A DNA stretch of 52,344 nucleotides from Rhodobacteraceae bacterium UBA6796. GTDB taxonomy: Bacteria; Pseudomonadota; Alphaproteobacteria; Rhodobacterales; Rhodobacteraceae. The translations under genes and the position numbers were made by a program. The stretch's first letter is position 1. Each line of letters starts with the position of its first letter. The stretch is taken from NCBI GenBank assembly GCA_002452815.1, contig DKFM01000024.1, positions 138,516 to 190,859 of the forward strand, written 5' to 3'. Below, one piece after another: positions 1 to 7,904 of this stretch. The notes below the pieces were generated by a model. That model was not told the DNA's origin, did not search any database, and saw nothing but the letters and a program-made list of their open reading frames with translations.

Positions 1-136
1 TCCTAACCGATAGACGAACGGGCCAGCCTTGCAGCGTGGGGCGGTTCATACGGCAGCCCGGATGGCCGCGCAAGAGGTTTTTTCGCGAATCCCGCAACTG
101 TCGTCACGCGTCGACGAAGCGCCTTTGCGACAAGGA

Positions 137-1882
137 TTATTCGACGCGCGCGGCATCCTCCAGCCGCAGCTGCACCTTGGCGCGCCCGCCCCAGGTGTTG
201 ATTTCCAGCCGGCCCGCCAGATGAAAGCGACTGGCGCCCGGATCTGACAGCACCGGCCCCAGGGCACCGTCGAAGGCGCCGAAGCTGACCGCGTCGATCC
301 GTGCGCCCATCCCGTCCGAAAAGGTGAAGCGCAGATGGTTTTCGCCGATCCGGCGGGGGCTGCGAATCTCCATCGCCGGGAAGGCGAAGCGCGGCGCGGG
401 GGCGCCTTGACCGAAGGGGCCGGCCTTGTCGATTTCCTCGATCAGTTGCGGTGTGGCGGCGCCGGGCATCAGCAACCCGTCAAGCCGCAGATCGCGCGGG
501 CCGCCCGCACCCGCACCCTGCCGTGCCAGCAGTTCGGACAACCGCGCCATGGCGGGTTCGAGCTGGTCCTCGGCGACGGTCAGACCGGCGGCCATCTTGT
601 GCCCGCCACCTTTCAGCAACAACCCTTCGGCCGCGACCCGCTGCACCGCCGCGCCCAGATCCACCCCCGCGACCGACCGGGCCGATCCCTTGCCGATGCC
701 GCCGTCCAGCCCGATCACCACGGCGGGGCGGTTGGTGGCCTCTTTCAGCCGCGCCGCGACAATGCCCACCACGCCGGGATGCCAGCCTGCGCCTGCGGCC
801 CAGACCAGCGGCGCGTCAAAGCCGCGTGCCTCGGCCTGCGCCAGTGCCGCGTCGCGCACCCGGTTCTCGATATCGCGGCGTTCGGTGTTCAACTCGTCCA
901 GCCGGGCGGCCAGCGCCTCGGCCTCGGCCGGATCGGTGCAGGACAAGAGCCGCGCGCCCAGATCGGCGGCACCGATGCGCCCGCCCGCGTTGACACGGGG
1001 GCCAAGCAGGAAGCCCAGGTGATAGGCACTCGGCGCCTGATCCATCCGCGCCACATCGGCCAGCGCCTTCAGCCCGGGCCGGTCGCGCCGCGCCATCACC
1101 TTCAGTCCCTGACGCACCAGCGCCCGGTTGACGCCCACCAGCGGCGCGACATCTGCGACCGTGGCCAGCGCCACCAGATCCAGCAACGTCATCAGGTCGG
1201 GGCCCTGCACGCCCTCGGCGCGCAGTTGCCGGTTGGCCTCGACCAGCATCAGGAACACCACCGAGGCCGCACACAGATGCCCCAGCGCGCCGTCTTCGTC
1301 CTGCCGGTTGGGGTTGACCACAGCCAGCGCGGGCGGCAGCGTCTCGGCGCCCAGGTGGTGGTCAAGGATCACGACATCTGCGCCCTTTGCCGCTGCCACC
1401 GGCTCGTGGCTGAGCGTGCCGCAGTCGACGCAGACGATCAACGAATGGTCCCGCGCGAGCGCCTCCATCGCGGGCACGTTGGGGCCATAACCCTCGTCGA
1501 TCCGGTCGGGGATATAGAGCGTCGCCTCGCGTCCCATCGCGCGCAGCCAGACGATCAGCAGCGCCGCGGACGACCCGCCGTCCACATCGTAATCGGCGAA
1601 GACGGCGATCTTTTCGCGCCCCTTCACGGCGGCCAGAAACCGGCGCGCGGCCTTTTCCATATCTTTCAGCATATGCGGGTCGGGCAACAACTCGCGCAGC
1701 GTGGGTTCCAGAAATCCCGCGGCCTGCTCGGGGGCGACCCCGCGTGCCACCAGAACCCGCGCCAGCGGCAGGGGCAGATGGGTTTCCTGCACCAACGCCT
1801 CGGCCAGCCGGTCGGCCTCGGCCGTGGGGCCGATCCAGCGCCGGCCCGTCAGGGAGTGTTCGACATTCAGGTAACTGCTCAT
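137..1882 (-). CDS. recJ: Single-stranded-DNA-specific exonuclease RecJ
   Basis: 5'-3' single-strand exonuclease of the DHH phosphoesterase family, acting in RecF-pathway recombination and mismatch repair. The 581-residue product has the usual RecJ length. The metal-binding DYDVDG motif lies near residue 97 and the LDHH motif near residue 174. The DHHA1-type NAGGRIG motif sits in the middle and an OB-like region forms the C-terminus. The reading frame stays open to 1906, but the ATG at 1882 is preceded by a GAGGGGG purine run and gives the family-typical N-terminus. It lies downstream of glpX on the same strand, separated by a long inverted repeat, so it probably has its own promoter. Confidence 0.93.
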   Translation of the reverse strand: MSSYLNVEHSLTGRRWIGPTAEADRLAEALVQETHLPLPLARVLVARGVAPEQAAGFLEPTLRELLPDPHMLKDMEKAARRFLAAVKGREKIAVFADYDVDGGSSAALLIVWLRAMGREATLYIPDRIDEGYGPNVPAMEALARDHSLIVCVDCGTLSHEPVAAAKGADVVILDHHLGAETLPPALAVVNPNRQDEDGALGHLCAASVVFLMLVEANRQLRAEGVQGPDLMTLLDLVALATVADVAPLVGVNRALVRQGLKVMARRDRPGLKALADVARMDQAPSAYHLGFLLGPRVNAGGRIGAADLGARLLSCTDPAEAEALAARLDELNTERRDIENRVRDAALAQAEARGFDAPLVWAAGAGWHPGVVGIVAARLKEATNRPAVVIGLDGGIGKGSARSVAGVDLGAAVQRVAAEGLLLKGGGHKMAAGLTVAEDQLEPAMARLSELLARQGAGAGGPRDLRLDGLLMPGAATPQLIEEIDKAGPFGQGAPAPRFAFPAMEIRSPRRIGENHLRFTFSDGMGARIDAVSFGAFDGALGPVLSDPGASRFHLAGRLEINTWGGRAKVQLRLEDAARVE

Positions 1883-1966
1883 GCCCCCTCGATACCGAAA
1901 AGCCAAAGCCCCCGCCAGTGGCGAGGGCCAGAAAGGGGGCGCTGCCCCCTCGGGCCTGCGGCCCTC

Positions 1967-2039
1967 ACCCCCGGGATATTTCAGCCAGAAAGAAAGACTG
2001 TCGCGGTCATCTTCTTTCTGGCTGAAATATCCCGGGGGT
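1967..2039. repeat. 26-bp inverted repeat between glpX and recJ (REP-like or terminator hairpin)
   Basis: Perfect 26-bp arms at 1967-1992 and 2014-2039 around a 21-base loop. Each arm carries CCCCCGGGATATTT followed by CAGCCAGAAAG. It follows the glpX stop in that gene's direction, so it could end glpX transcription. No strong U-tract follows, and related CCCCGG/GATATTT sequence occurs elsewhere in the window (14262-14285), so it also resembles an interspersed palindromic element of this bacterial group. Confidence 0.6.
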
Positions 2040-2068
2040 CCGGGGGCAGGGCCCCCGGGGCGCGCGGA

Positions 2069-3034
2069 TCACTTGATCGGGTTGCGATAGATCATCCGCC
2101 GCACCGATCCGGTTTTCGAGCGCATCAGGATGGTTTCCGTCTCGATGAAGTTGGGTTCGCGCTTCACGCCCTTCACGATCGACCCATTGGTCACGCCGGT
2201 AGCGGCGAAGATCACGTCGCCGGTCACCAGCTCGTCGCGCGAATAGATCTTGTCCAGATCGGTGATGCCCGCCTTTGCGGCGCGGCCGCGTTCGTCATCG
2301 TTGCGGAACAAGAGTTTACCCCACATCTGCCCGCCCATGCATTTGAGCGCCGAGGCCGCCAGCACGCCCTCGGGTGCCCCGCCCGAACCCATATACATGT
2401 CGATGCCGGTGATTTCTGCTTCGGCGCAGTGGATCACGCCCGCCACGTCGCCATCGGTGATCAGCCGGATCGCCGCCCCGGTTTCGCGCACTTCGCGGAT
2501 CAGGTCTTCGTGGCGGTCGCGTTCCAGGATGCAGCAGGTGATGTCTTCGGGTTTCACGCCGCCTGCCTTGGCCAAGGCCAGAACCCGCTCGGTCGGCGTC
2601 ATTTCCAGGCTGACCACATCCTTGGCGTAGCCCGGGCCGATTGCCAGTTTCTCCATATAGACGTCGGGGGCGTGCAGCAGCGTGCCGCGCTGTGCCATCG
2701 CGATCACGGTCAGGGCATTGGGCATATCCTTCGCGGTCAGCGTGGTGCCTTCCAGCGGATCGAGGGCAATATCCACCGCCGGGCCGTCGCCGGTGCCGAC
2801 CTCTTCGCCGATATAGAGCATCGGCGCCTCGTCGCGTTCCCCTTCGCCGATCACCACCACGCCCTTGATGTCGAGCATGTTGAGCTGGTCGCGCATCGCG
2901 TTCACAGCGGCCTGGTCGGCGGCTTTCTCGTCACCGCGCCCGATCAGCCGGGCCGAGGCATGGGCGGCGGCTTCGGACACCCGGGCAAGCCCGAGGCTGA
3001 GCATACGGTCATTGAAATCGGTGGGGGGGGTCAT
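2069..3034 (-). CDS. glpX: Fructose-1,6-bisphosphatase class II
   Basis: Hydrolyses fructose-1,6-bisphosphate (in related phototrophs and autotrophs also sedoheptulose-1,7-bisphosphate) in gluconeogenesis or the Calvin cycle. The 321-residue product matches the class II (GlpX) length. It shows the metal-site motifs GEGERDEAPMLYIGEEVG and DPLEGT. The frame is open upstream to 3307, but the ATG at 3034 gives the family-standard N-terminus (MTPPTDFNDRML). It follows the homoserine dehydrogenase gene by about 205 bases on the same strand, an order that recurs in this bacterial family as far as I recall. Confidence 0.95.
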   Translation of the reverse strand: MTPPTDFNDRMLSLGLARVSEAAAHASARLIGRGDEKAADQAAVNAMRDQLNMLDIKGVVVIGEGERDEAPMLYIGEEVGTGDGPAVDIALDPLEGTTLTAKDMPNALTVIAMAQRGTLLHAPDVYMEKLAIGPGYAKDVVSLEMTPTERVLALAKAGGVKPEDITCCILERDRHEDLIREVRETGAAIRLITDGDVAGVIHCAEAEITGIDMYMGSGGAPEGVLAASALKCMGGQMWGKLLFRNDDERGRAAKAGITDLDKIYSRDELVTGDVIFAATGVTNGSIVKGVKREPNFIETETILMRSKTGSVRRMIYRNPIK

Positions 3035-3239
3035 GGGAACATCCTGTTTTGCGCGTCGCAAATAGGCGGCGACGGTGGGGTCGCGCACAGGTAAGCCCGT
3101 CCGGCGCAGGGTTACAAGACTGAGAACGCTAACACAGGGAACGATGGCGGCAGCCCCGCGCGGCGCGGCACTCTGCGGGCGGGACGCCGCTCTTGCAGGA
3201 GCGATAGCGGGGGGAGGGCGGGGCCCGTGCCCCGGGCCC

Positions 3240-4538
3240 TCAGACCTCTTCGATGCGGATGGCGACGGGCTCGCCCTCGACCACATTGGTCGCGGGGAAG
3301 CGGGCAATCGCCACGTCGATCGCGTCGCGCGTCGTCTTGTGGGTGACGATCAGCACCGGCGCCGAGGTGTCCGCATGGCCATATTGGCGCATCCGGCTGA
3401 TCGAGACACCGGCATCGCCCAGCACCGTGGCGACCTTGGCCAGCGCGCCGGGTTTGTCCATCAGCTGCAGGCGCAGGTAATAGGCCGCGGGGGCCGAGGC
3501 CACGGCGGCCACCGGGGTGGACAGGGTCGCGGCCGGCTGGCCGAAGGTCGGCAGACGCAGCCCGCGCGCCAGATCCAGCACATCGCCCATCACCGCACTG
3601 GCGGTCGGGCCTTCGCCCGCGCCCGCACCGCGCAGCACGATCTGCCCGACCGAGTCGCCCTCGAGCACGACCATGTTGGTGCCGCCCTGCAGCTGCCCGA
3701 GGGGAGAGCTGTCAGGCACGAGGCAGGGCGTCATGCGTTGTTCCAGCCCGCGGCCGGTCATCTGCGCCACGCCCAGCAGCTTGATCTTGTAGCCCATGTC
3801 GCCCGCGCGGCGGATATCGTCGATGGAAATGCGCCCGATCCCTTCCAGCACCACATCGTCGAAGCTGACCTTGGTGCCAAAGGCGATGGCGGCCAGGATC
3901 GCCAGCTTGTGCCCGGCGTCGATGCCGCCCACGTCGAGGTTCGGATCGGCCTCCAGATAGCCCAGCTGGCGGGCCTCTTCGAAGACCGTGTCATAGGGCA
4001 GGCCTGCGGTTTCCATGCGGGTCAGGATATAGTTGCAGGTGCCGTTCATCACGCCCATCACGCGGCGGATCTGGTTGCCTGCCAGCCCTTCGGTCAGCGC
4101 CTTGATGACGGGGATGCCCCCGGCCACGGCGGCCTCGAAGCGGATCACGCGGCCCGCGGCCTCGGCCATCTCGGCCAGGGCATGACCATGATGCGCCAGC
4201 AGGGCCTTGTTGGCGGTTACCACATCCTTGCCCGCGGCCAGTGCGGCCTCGGTGGCGGCGCGGGCTGCGCCTTCATGGCCGCCCATCAATTCGACGAACA
4301 CATCCACGTCGTCCCGAGTGGCCAGGGTGACGGGGTCCACCTCCCAGGCGTAATTCGACAGATCGGCGTCACGGTTCTTGGTGCGGTCGCGGGCGGAAAC
4401 GGCGGTAATCACCACCGGGCGGCCGCTGCGCGCCGCCAGCAGATCGGCGTGACGCTGGATGATCTTGACCACACCGATACCCACGGTGCCGAGGCCCGCG
4501 ATGCCAAGACGAAGCGGGGAAGCGGAAGCGGCAGTCAT
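3240..4538 (-). CDS. hom: Homoserine dehydrogenase
   Basis: NAD(P)-dependent reduction of aspartate semialdehyde to homoserine, the branch step to threonine and methionine. The 432-residue product has an N-terminal Rossmann motif (GIAGLGTVGIGV, residues ~12-23), the central catalytic domain with GGIPVIK, and a C-terminal ACT domain (LMDKPGALAKVATVLGDAG) that usually mediates threonine feedback. I chose the ATG at 4538 because a GAGGG ribosome site precedes it by four bases; an in-frame ATG at 4553 would add five residues and lacks such a site. Confidence 0.95.
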   Translation of the reverse strand: MTAASASPLRLGIAGLGTVGIGVVKIIQRHADLLAARSGRPVVITAVSARDRTKNRDADLSNYAWEVDPVTLATRDDVDVFVELMGGHEGAARAATEAALAAGKDVVTANKALLAHHGHALAEMAEAAGRVIRFEAAVAGGIPVIKALTEGLAGNQIRRVMGVMNGTCNYILTRMETAGLPYDTVFEEARQLGYLEADPNLDVGGIDAGHKLAILAAIAFGTKVSFDDVVLEGIGRISIDDIRRAGDMGYKIKLLGVAQMTGRGLEQRMTPCLVPDSSPLGQLQGGTNMVVLEGDSVGQIVLRGAGAGEGPTASAVMGDVLDLARGLRLPTFGQPAATLSTPVAAVASAPAAYYLRLQLMDKPGALAKVATVLGDAGVSISRMRQYGHADTSAPVLIVTHKTTRDAIDVAIARFPATNVVEGEPVAIRIEEV

Positions 4539-4610
4539 GGGACCCTCGTGCATTGGAATACTCGGCCCCTGTTAGCGCGTCGGGGCGAGGCTTGCAACGC
4601 GGCTGAGGGT

Positions 4611-4820
4611 TCAGTTCGTCGTGTCCGTCGGCTGGCTGCGCAGCCAGGCAGCGCGGGCGCGCAGATCGGCGGCGCGCGCCTCCAGCCCGGGGGCGGGGTC
4701 TGGCGTCAGCGGCTCGTCCGTCAGCAGCTGATCGACCGGCAACAACTGCGGATAGTCCTGCGTGCCGTTGCCGCAGGCGGCCAGCATGGCAAGAAGCAGG
4801 ATCGGGGCAAGGCGCTGCAT
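4611..4820 (-). CDS. Small predicted lipoprotein
   Basis: A 69-residue product with a short hydrophobic signal and a lipobox (LAAC, Cys at residue ~16), so it is probably a lipid-anchored envelope protein. The C-terminal half is charged and Ala/Arg-rich (ARAADLRARAAWL), likely a short helix. No family recognised. It lies just upstream of hom on the same strand and is divergent from the TetR-family gene, so the shared intergenic operator could act on both. Start chosen at the ATG that opens the signal peptide. Confidence 0.7.
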   Translation of the reverse strand: MQRLAPILLLAMLAACGNGTQDYPQLLPVDQLLTDEPLTPDPAPGLEARAADLRARAAWLRSQPTDTTN

Positions 4821-4901
4821 CGGCGGTCTCGGGGCTCTGGATTTTGCGCCACGATAGGGGGGCGCGCGCAATAAGGCCAGAGGGGCTTCCGGGTTTGATA
4901 T

Positions 4902-4915
4902 TGAACAACTGTTCA
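4902..4915. promoter_or_regulatory. Palindromic operator TGAACA-AC-TGTTCA upstream of the TetR gene
   Basis: A perfect 6+6 inverted repeat with a 2-base centre, ending 14 bases before the regulator's ATG. It lies between a TTGATA (-35-like, 4895-4900) and a GATAAC (-10-like, 4916-4921). This is the expected position for autoregulation by a TetR-family repressor; the assignment is inferred from position and symmetry. Confidence 0.6.
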
Positions 4916-4929
4916 GATAACGTGGTGCC

Positions 4930-5517
4930 ATGGCACGCAAGACCGGCTCTCATTCCGAAATCACGGGTCCGAAAATCCGGGCCGAAGCGCAGAAACTCTT
5001 TGCGCGGCACGGGTTTGCCGCGGTGTCGATGCGCCAGATCGCGGCGGCGGTCGGGGTGCAGGCCGGGGCGCTGTATCTTTATACGCCCGACAAGGAAGCG
5101 CTGCTGTTCGACCTGTTGAAAACCCATATGGAAGAGCTGCTGGCCGCCTGGGCAGCCGAGCCGCGCGGCACCGGTCCGGCCGAGGCGCTGGAGGCATTTG
5201 TGCGGTTTCACATCCGCTTCAACCTGATCCGCGCCGAGGCGGTGTTCCTGAGCTATATGGAGCTGCGCAACCTGGGGCCGGAAAACTTCGCGGTGATCGA
5301 AGGGCTGCGCAAGGCCTATGAGACGGAACTGGAGCGGATCTTGCAAGAAGGGCAAGAGGCGGGCCGCTTCCTGATCCCCGACACGAAACTGGCGACGATG
5401 GCGATCATTGCGATGCTGACCGGGGTCAACACCTGGTTCCGCGAGGGCGGACGCCTGAGCCGCGCCAGCGTGGAAAACATCTACTGGGACATGGTGCGCA
5501 AATCGGTGGGCGCCTGA
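4930..5517 (+). CDS. TetR/AcrR-family transcriptional regulator
   Basis: A 195-residue regulator. The N-terminal TetR helix-turn-helix is clear: the helix AQKLFARHGFAAVSMRQIAA is followed by VGVQAGALYLYTPDKEAL at residues ~20-60. The C-terminal ligand-binding domain is diverged and gives no ligand. It is divergent from the small lipoprotein/hom side, with a perfect palindrome just upstream of its start. No adjacent efflux or catabolic operon reveals its target. Confidence 0.88.
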   Translation: MARKTGSHSEITGPKIRAEAQKLFARHGFAAVSMRQIAAAVGVQAGALYLYTPDKEALLFDLLKTHMEELLAAWAAEPRGTGPAEALEAFVRFHIRFNLIRAEAVFLSYMELRNLGPENFAVIEGLRKAYETELERILQEGQEAGRFLIPDTKLATMAIIAMLTGVNTWFREGGRLSRASVENIYWDMVRKSVGA

Positions 5518-5542
5518 GGCGGCGCCCACGGCCCAGATCGGA

Positions 5543-6454
5543 TCAATGCGCGGGTTTGATGAAGGTGCCGTTGCGCAATTCGGCCATCGCGGTCATCAGC
5601 TCGGCCCGGGTGTTCATCACGATCGGGCCGTGCCAGGCCACGGGCTCTTCGATCGGCGCGCCCGAGATCAACAGGAAGCGCACGCCCTGTTCCCCCGCCT
5701 GCACGACAATCTCGTCGCCGGTGCCAAAACGCACCAGCGTGCGGTTGCCGGACAGATCGCGGATGTTCAGCTCCTGCCCGTTCACCTCTTTCTCCAGCAG
5801 CACCCCCTGCGGGGCCGAGGCATCGGCAAATGCCGCGGCGCCTTCGAACACATAGGCGAAGGTATTGCGGTAAAGATCGGTTTTCAGGCGTTTCTTCACG
5901 CCCGGGGGGATCGAGATGTCCAGATATTGCGGATCGGCGGCGATGCCGTCGACCGGGCCGCGTTGGCCCCAGAAGCTGCCCGTTATCACCTTGACGCGGG
6001 TGCCGTCATCATCGGTGATGACCGGAATATCCGTGCCCTTCACATCCTGATAGCGCGGGGCGGTCATCTTCAGATCCGACGGCAGGTTCGCCCAAAGTTG
6101 AAACCCGTGCATCTGGCCGCGCGCGTTCCCCGAGGGCATTTCCTGATGCATGATCCCCGAACCTGCGGTCATCCATTGCACATCGCCCGCCCCGAGGGTG
6201 CCGGTGTTGCCCAGGCTGTCTCCATGCTCGACCGAGCCGGCCAGGACATAGGTGATGGTTTCGATGCCGCGATGCGGGTGCCAGGGAAAGCCCGCCTGAT
6301 AATCCGCCGGGCGGTCGCCGCGGAAATCGTCGAACAGCAGGAAAGGGTCGGCCTCGGTCGGATCGCCGAAGCCGAAGGCGCGGTGCAGATGGACGCCCGC
6401 GCCTTCCAGCGTCGGGCGGGCAGAGCGGGTTTCAAGGACGGGACGGATCGACAT
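5543..6454 (-). CDS. Pirin-family protein
   Basis: A bicupin of the pirin family, 303 residues. The N-terminal cupin carries the metal-site pattern HPHRGIET ... GSVEHGDSLGN ... GSGIMHQEMP that defines pirins. The C-terminal Pirin_C domain includes GAPIEEPVAWHGPIVMN. Pirins are iron-binding; some bacterial members act as quercetinases and others have regulatory roles, and the sequence does not tell which applies. The start at 6454 gives the standard N-terminus; the frame is open to 6547. Confidence 0.9.
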   Translation of the reverse strand: MSIRPVLETRSARPTLEGAGVHLHRAFGFGDPTEADPFLLFDDFRGDRPADYQAGFPWHPHRGIETITYVLAGSVEHGDSLGNTGTLGAGDVQWMTAGSGIMHQEMPSGNARGQMHGFQLWANLPSDLKMTAPRYQDVKGTDIPVITDDDGTRVKVITGSFWGQRGPVDGIAADPQYLDISIPPGVKKRLKTDLYRNTFAYVFEGAAAFADASAPQGVLLEKEVNGQELNIRDLSGNRTLVRFGTGDEIVVQAGEQGVRFLLISGAPIEEPVAWHGPIVMNTRAELMTAMAELRNGTFIKPAH

Positions 6455-6594
6455 TGCGGACCTCCGGTTGCGTTGATCCCAATCTAGGTCCGGCCCGGTC
6501 CCGCGCATAGGCCGCTGACGGCACAGCCGATGTGAGCCTGCGCACACAGCGCGCCGAGCCGGAGCCCTGCGCGGCGGGTTCGATCAGGCTCCGA

Positions 6595-7230
6595 TCAGGC
6601 GTTGTTGTCCCAGGTGTTGCGCATGCCGCGCGGGCGGGTGACGACGAAGTTGCGCAGGTGCAGGTTCTTGGGCAGGAACATACTGGACCAGCTATTGCGG
6701 CCATCAATGGTCAGATCCCGCTCTGCCATGGAAAAGATCGGGTCGAAATAGGACGAGGTTTCGGTGATGACGGCGGTGTCGCCCATCGCCATGACCGGAA
6801 TCCGATCGAACAGCGCCTCGATATTGGCTTGCGTCAGCGTCTGTTCCGAATCGGTTGCGTAGGATTCCAGCAAGGTCGCGTGTTTTGTCACCCCATCGCA
6901 GGGGTCCTTGTCATCGGCCCCGTCTGCCATGCATTCGATCAGCGTGATCCGCACCCAGGAGTCGTCGGTGGTCTTTGCATCGGTCAGGTAGGTGAAGGTG
7001 GTCTTCAGCCCCTGCACGAATTTCGGGCCGATTGCGGTATCCTGCCGCGAGATCATGTCTGCGATCGTGTAGGCGGCGCGCTGATGCAGGGTTTTCATGC
7101 GAAACGCCTCGTAGATCTGGAACGACAACGCATACCAGGTCAGCAGTAGAAGCGCCCCGAAAAGCCCTTCGATCGGCACCGAACCGTCCGTGCGGCGCAG
7201 GAAACGGCGCAGAAGAGAGAACGTGGACAT
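6595..7230 (-). CDS. Tad/Flp pilus minor component, TadF/TadE-like
   Basis: A 211-residue protein with a short basic leader (LLRRFLRRTDGSVPIEG) followed by one hydrophobic segment (LFGALLLLTWYALSF), the layout of TadE/TadF pseudopilins processed by a prepilin peptidase. The rest is predicted periplasmic. It is the last gene of a three-gene leftward cluster, 11 bases downstream of the TadE-like gene. A GGAGG ribosome site precedes the ATG at 7230. Sequence conservation is low, so the TadE versus TadF label is tentative. Confidence 0.7.
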   Translation of the reverse strand: MSTFSLLRRFLRRTDGSVPIEGLFGALLLLTWYALSFQIYEAFRMKTLHQRAAYTIADMISRQDTAIGPKFVQGLKTTFTYLTDAKTTDDSWVRITLIECMADGADDKDPCDGVTKHATLLESYATDSEQTLTQANIEALFDRIPVMAMGDTAVITETSSYFDPIFSMAERDLTIDGRNSWSSMFLPKNLHLRNFVVTRPRGMRNTWDNNA

Positions 7231-7240
7231 CTGGGCCTCC

Positions 7241-7873
7241 TTAGCTGCCGGCCGGGGTGCTGCTGGAACTGCTGTCCGTGGCACTGCTGGCCTTGGGTTC
7301 GTTCACGAAAACCGTGGTCGTGACCATTCGGAACTGTCCTGCAGCATCGGTGGCAAGGGCGCGGGCCAGCGGATCGACCGAGGTCATCGGGGTGACCTTG
7401 AGGCAGGCGCGCAGCATCATCATTTCGTTGATGGCGCCGGTTTCCAGCGTGACGTCGGGGGCCTCCTCGACGGTGCGGTCGGTGCATTTGACCGGGTTGG
7501 CCAGCGCGGCTTCCCAATTGTCGGGGTCGATGCGGAAGATCTCGATCGTCAGGTCGCGTTCGCAGTCGCTCATGAAGGGCATGTTGGCGCAGACCGCCGC
7601 CTTGAGCGCGTCGTGATCGGGCAACGATTGCGAGCCGGTGCGCAGGGCCCGCGTGGCCACGTCGACCCCGTGTTCAATCAGCGTCCGCTTCATCATCAGC
7701 ACGCCAAGTTCGACCGAGGCGATCATGATCATGATGAAGACCGGCAAAAACATAACCGCGGGAATGGTGACGGCCCCGTCCTGCGCGTGGCAGAACCTGC
7801 GCCATGCACCAAGGCGATACGCACCCCTGCGATGCGTGGCGGTGGCGGTCGTGTGATCGTGCGGCGTCGTCAT
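7241..7873 (-). CDS. TadE-like pilus assembly protein
   Basis: A 210-residue protein with a cytoplasmic N-terminus, the motif DGAVTIPAVMFLPVFIMIMIASVELG (shown here only to mark the TadE-like G/E region and single membrane helix, residues ~32-57), and a periplasmic C-terminus with paired Cys residues. The Ser-rich tail is low complexity. Middle gene of the tadG-tadE-tadF-like cluster. It probably assists Flp pilus assembly and adhesion. Core Tad genes (tadA, B, C, rcpA, cpaB) are not in this window, so the main locus must be elsewhere. Confidence 0.72.
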   Translation of the reverse strand: MTTPHDHTTATATHRRGAYRLGAWRRFCHAQDGAVTIPAVMFLPVFIMIMIASVELGVLMMKRTLIEHGVDVATRALRTGSQSLPDHDALKAAVCANMPFMSDCERDLTIEIFRIDPDNWEAALANPVKCTDRTVEEAPDVTLETGAINEMMMLRACLKVTPMTSVDPLARALATDAAGQFRMVTTTVFVNEPKASSATDSSSSSTPAGS

Positions 7874-7904
7874 GTGTTTCGGTCCGGTTGCGCGCGTGGC
7901 GCGG

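Noticed and set aside
335..3094. A 919-codon plus-strand frame
   Set aside because: It is antisense to recJ and glpX, which have clear family motifs; composition is typical of a shadow frame.
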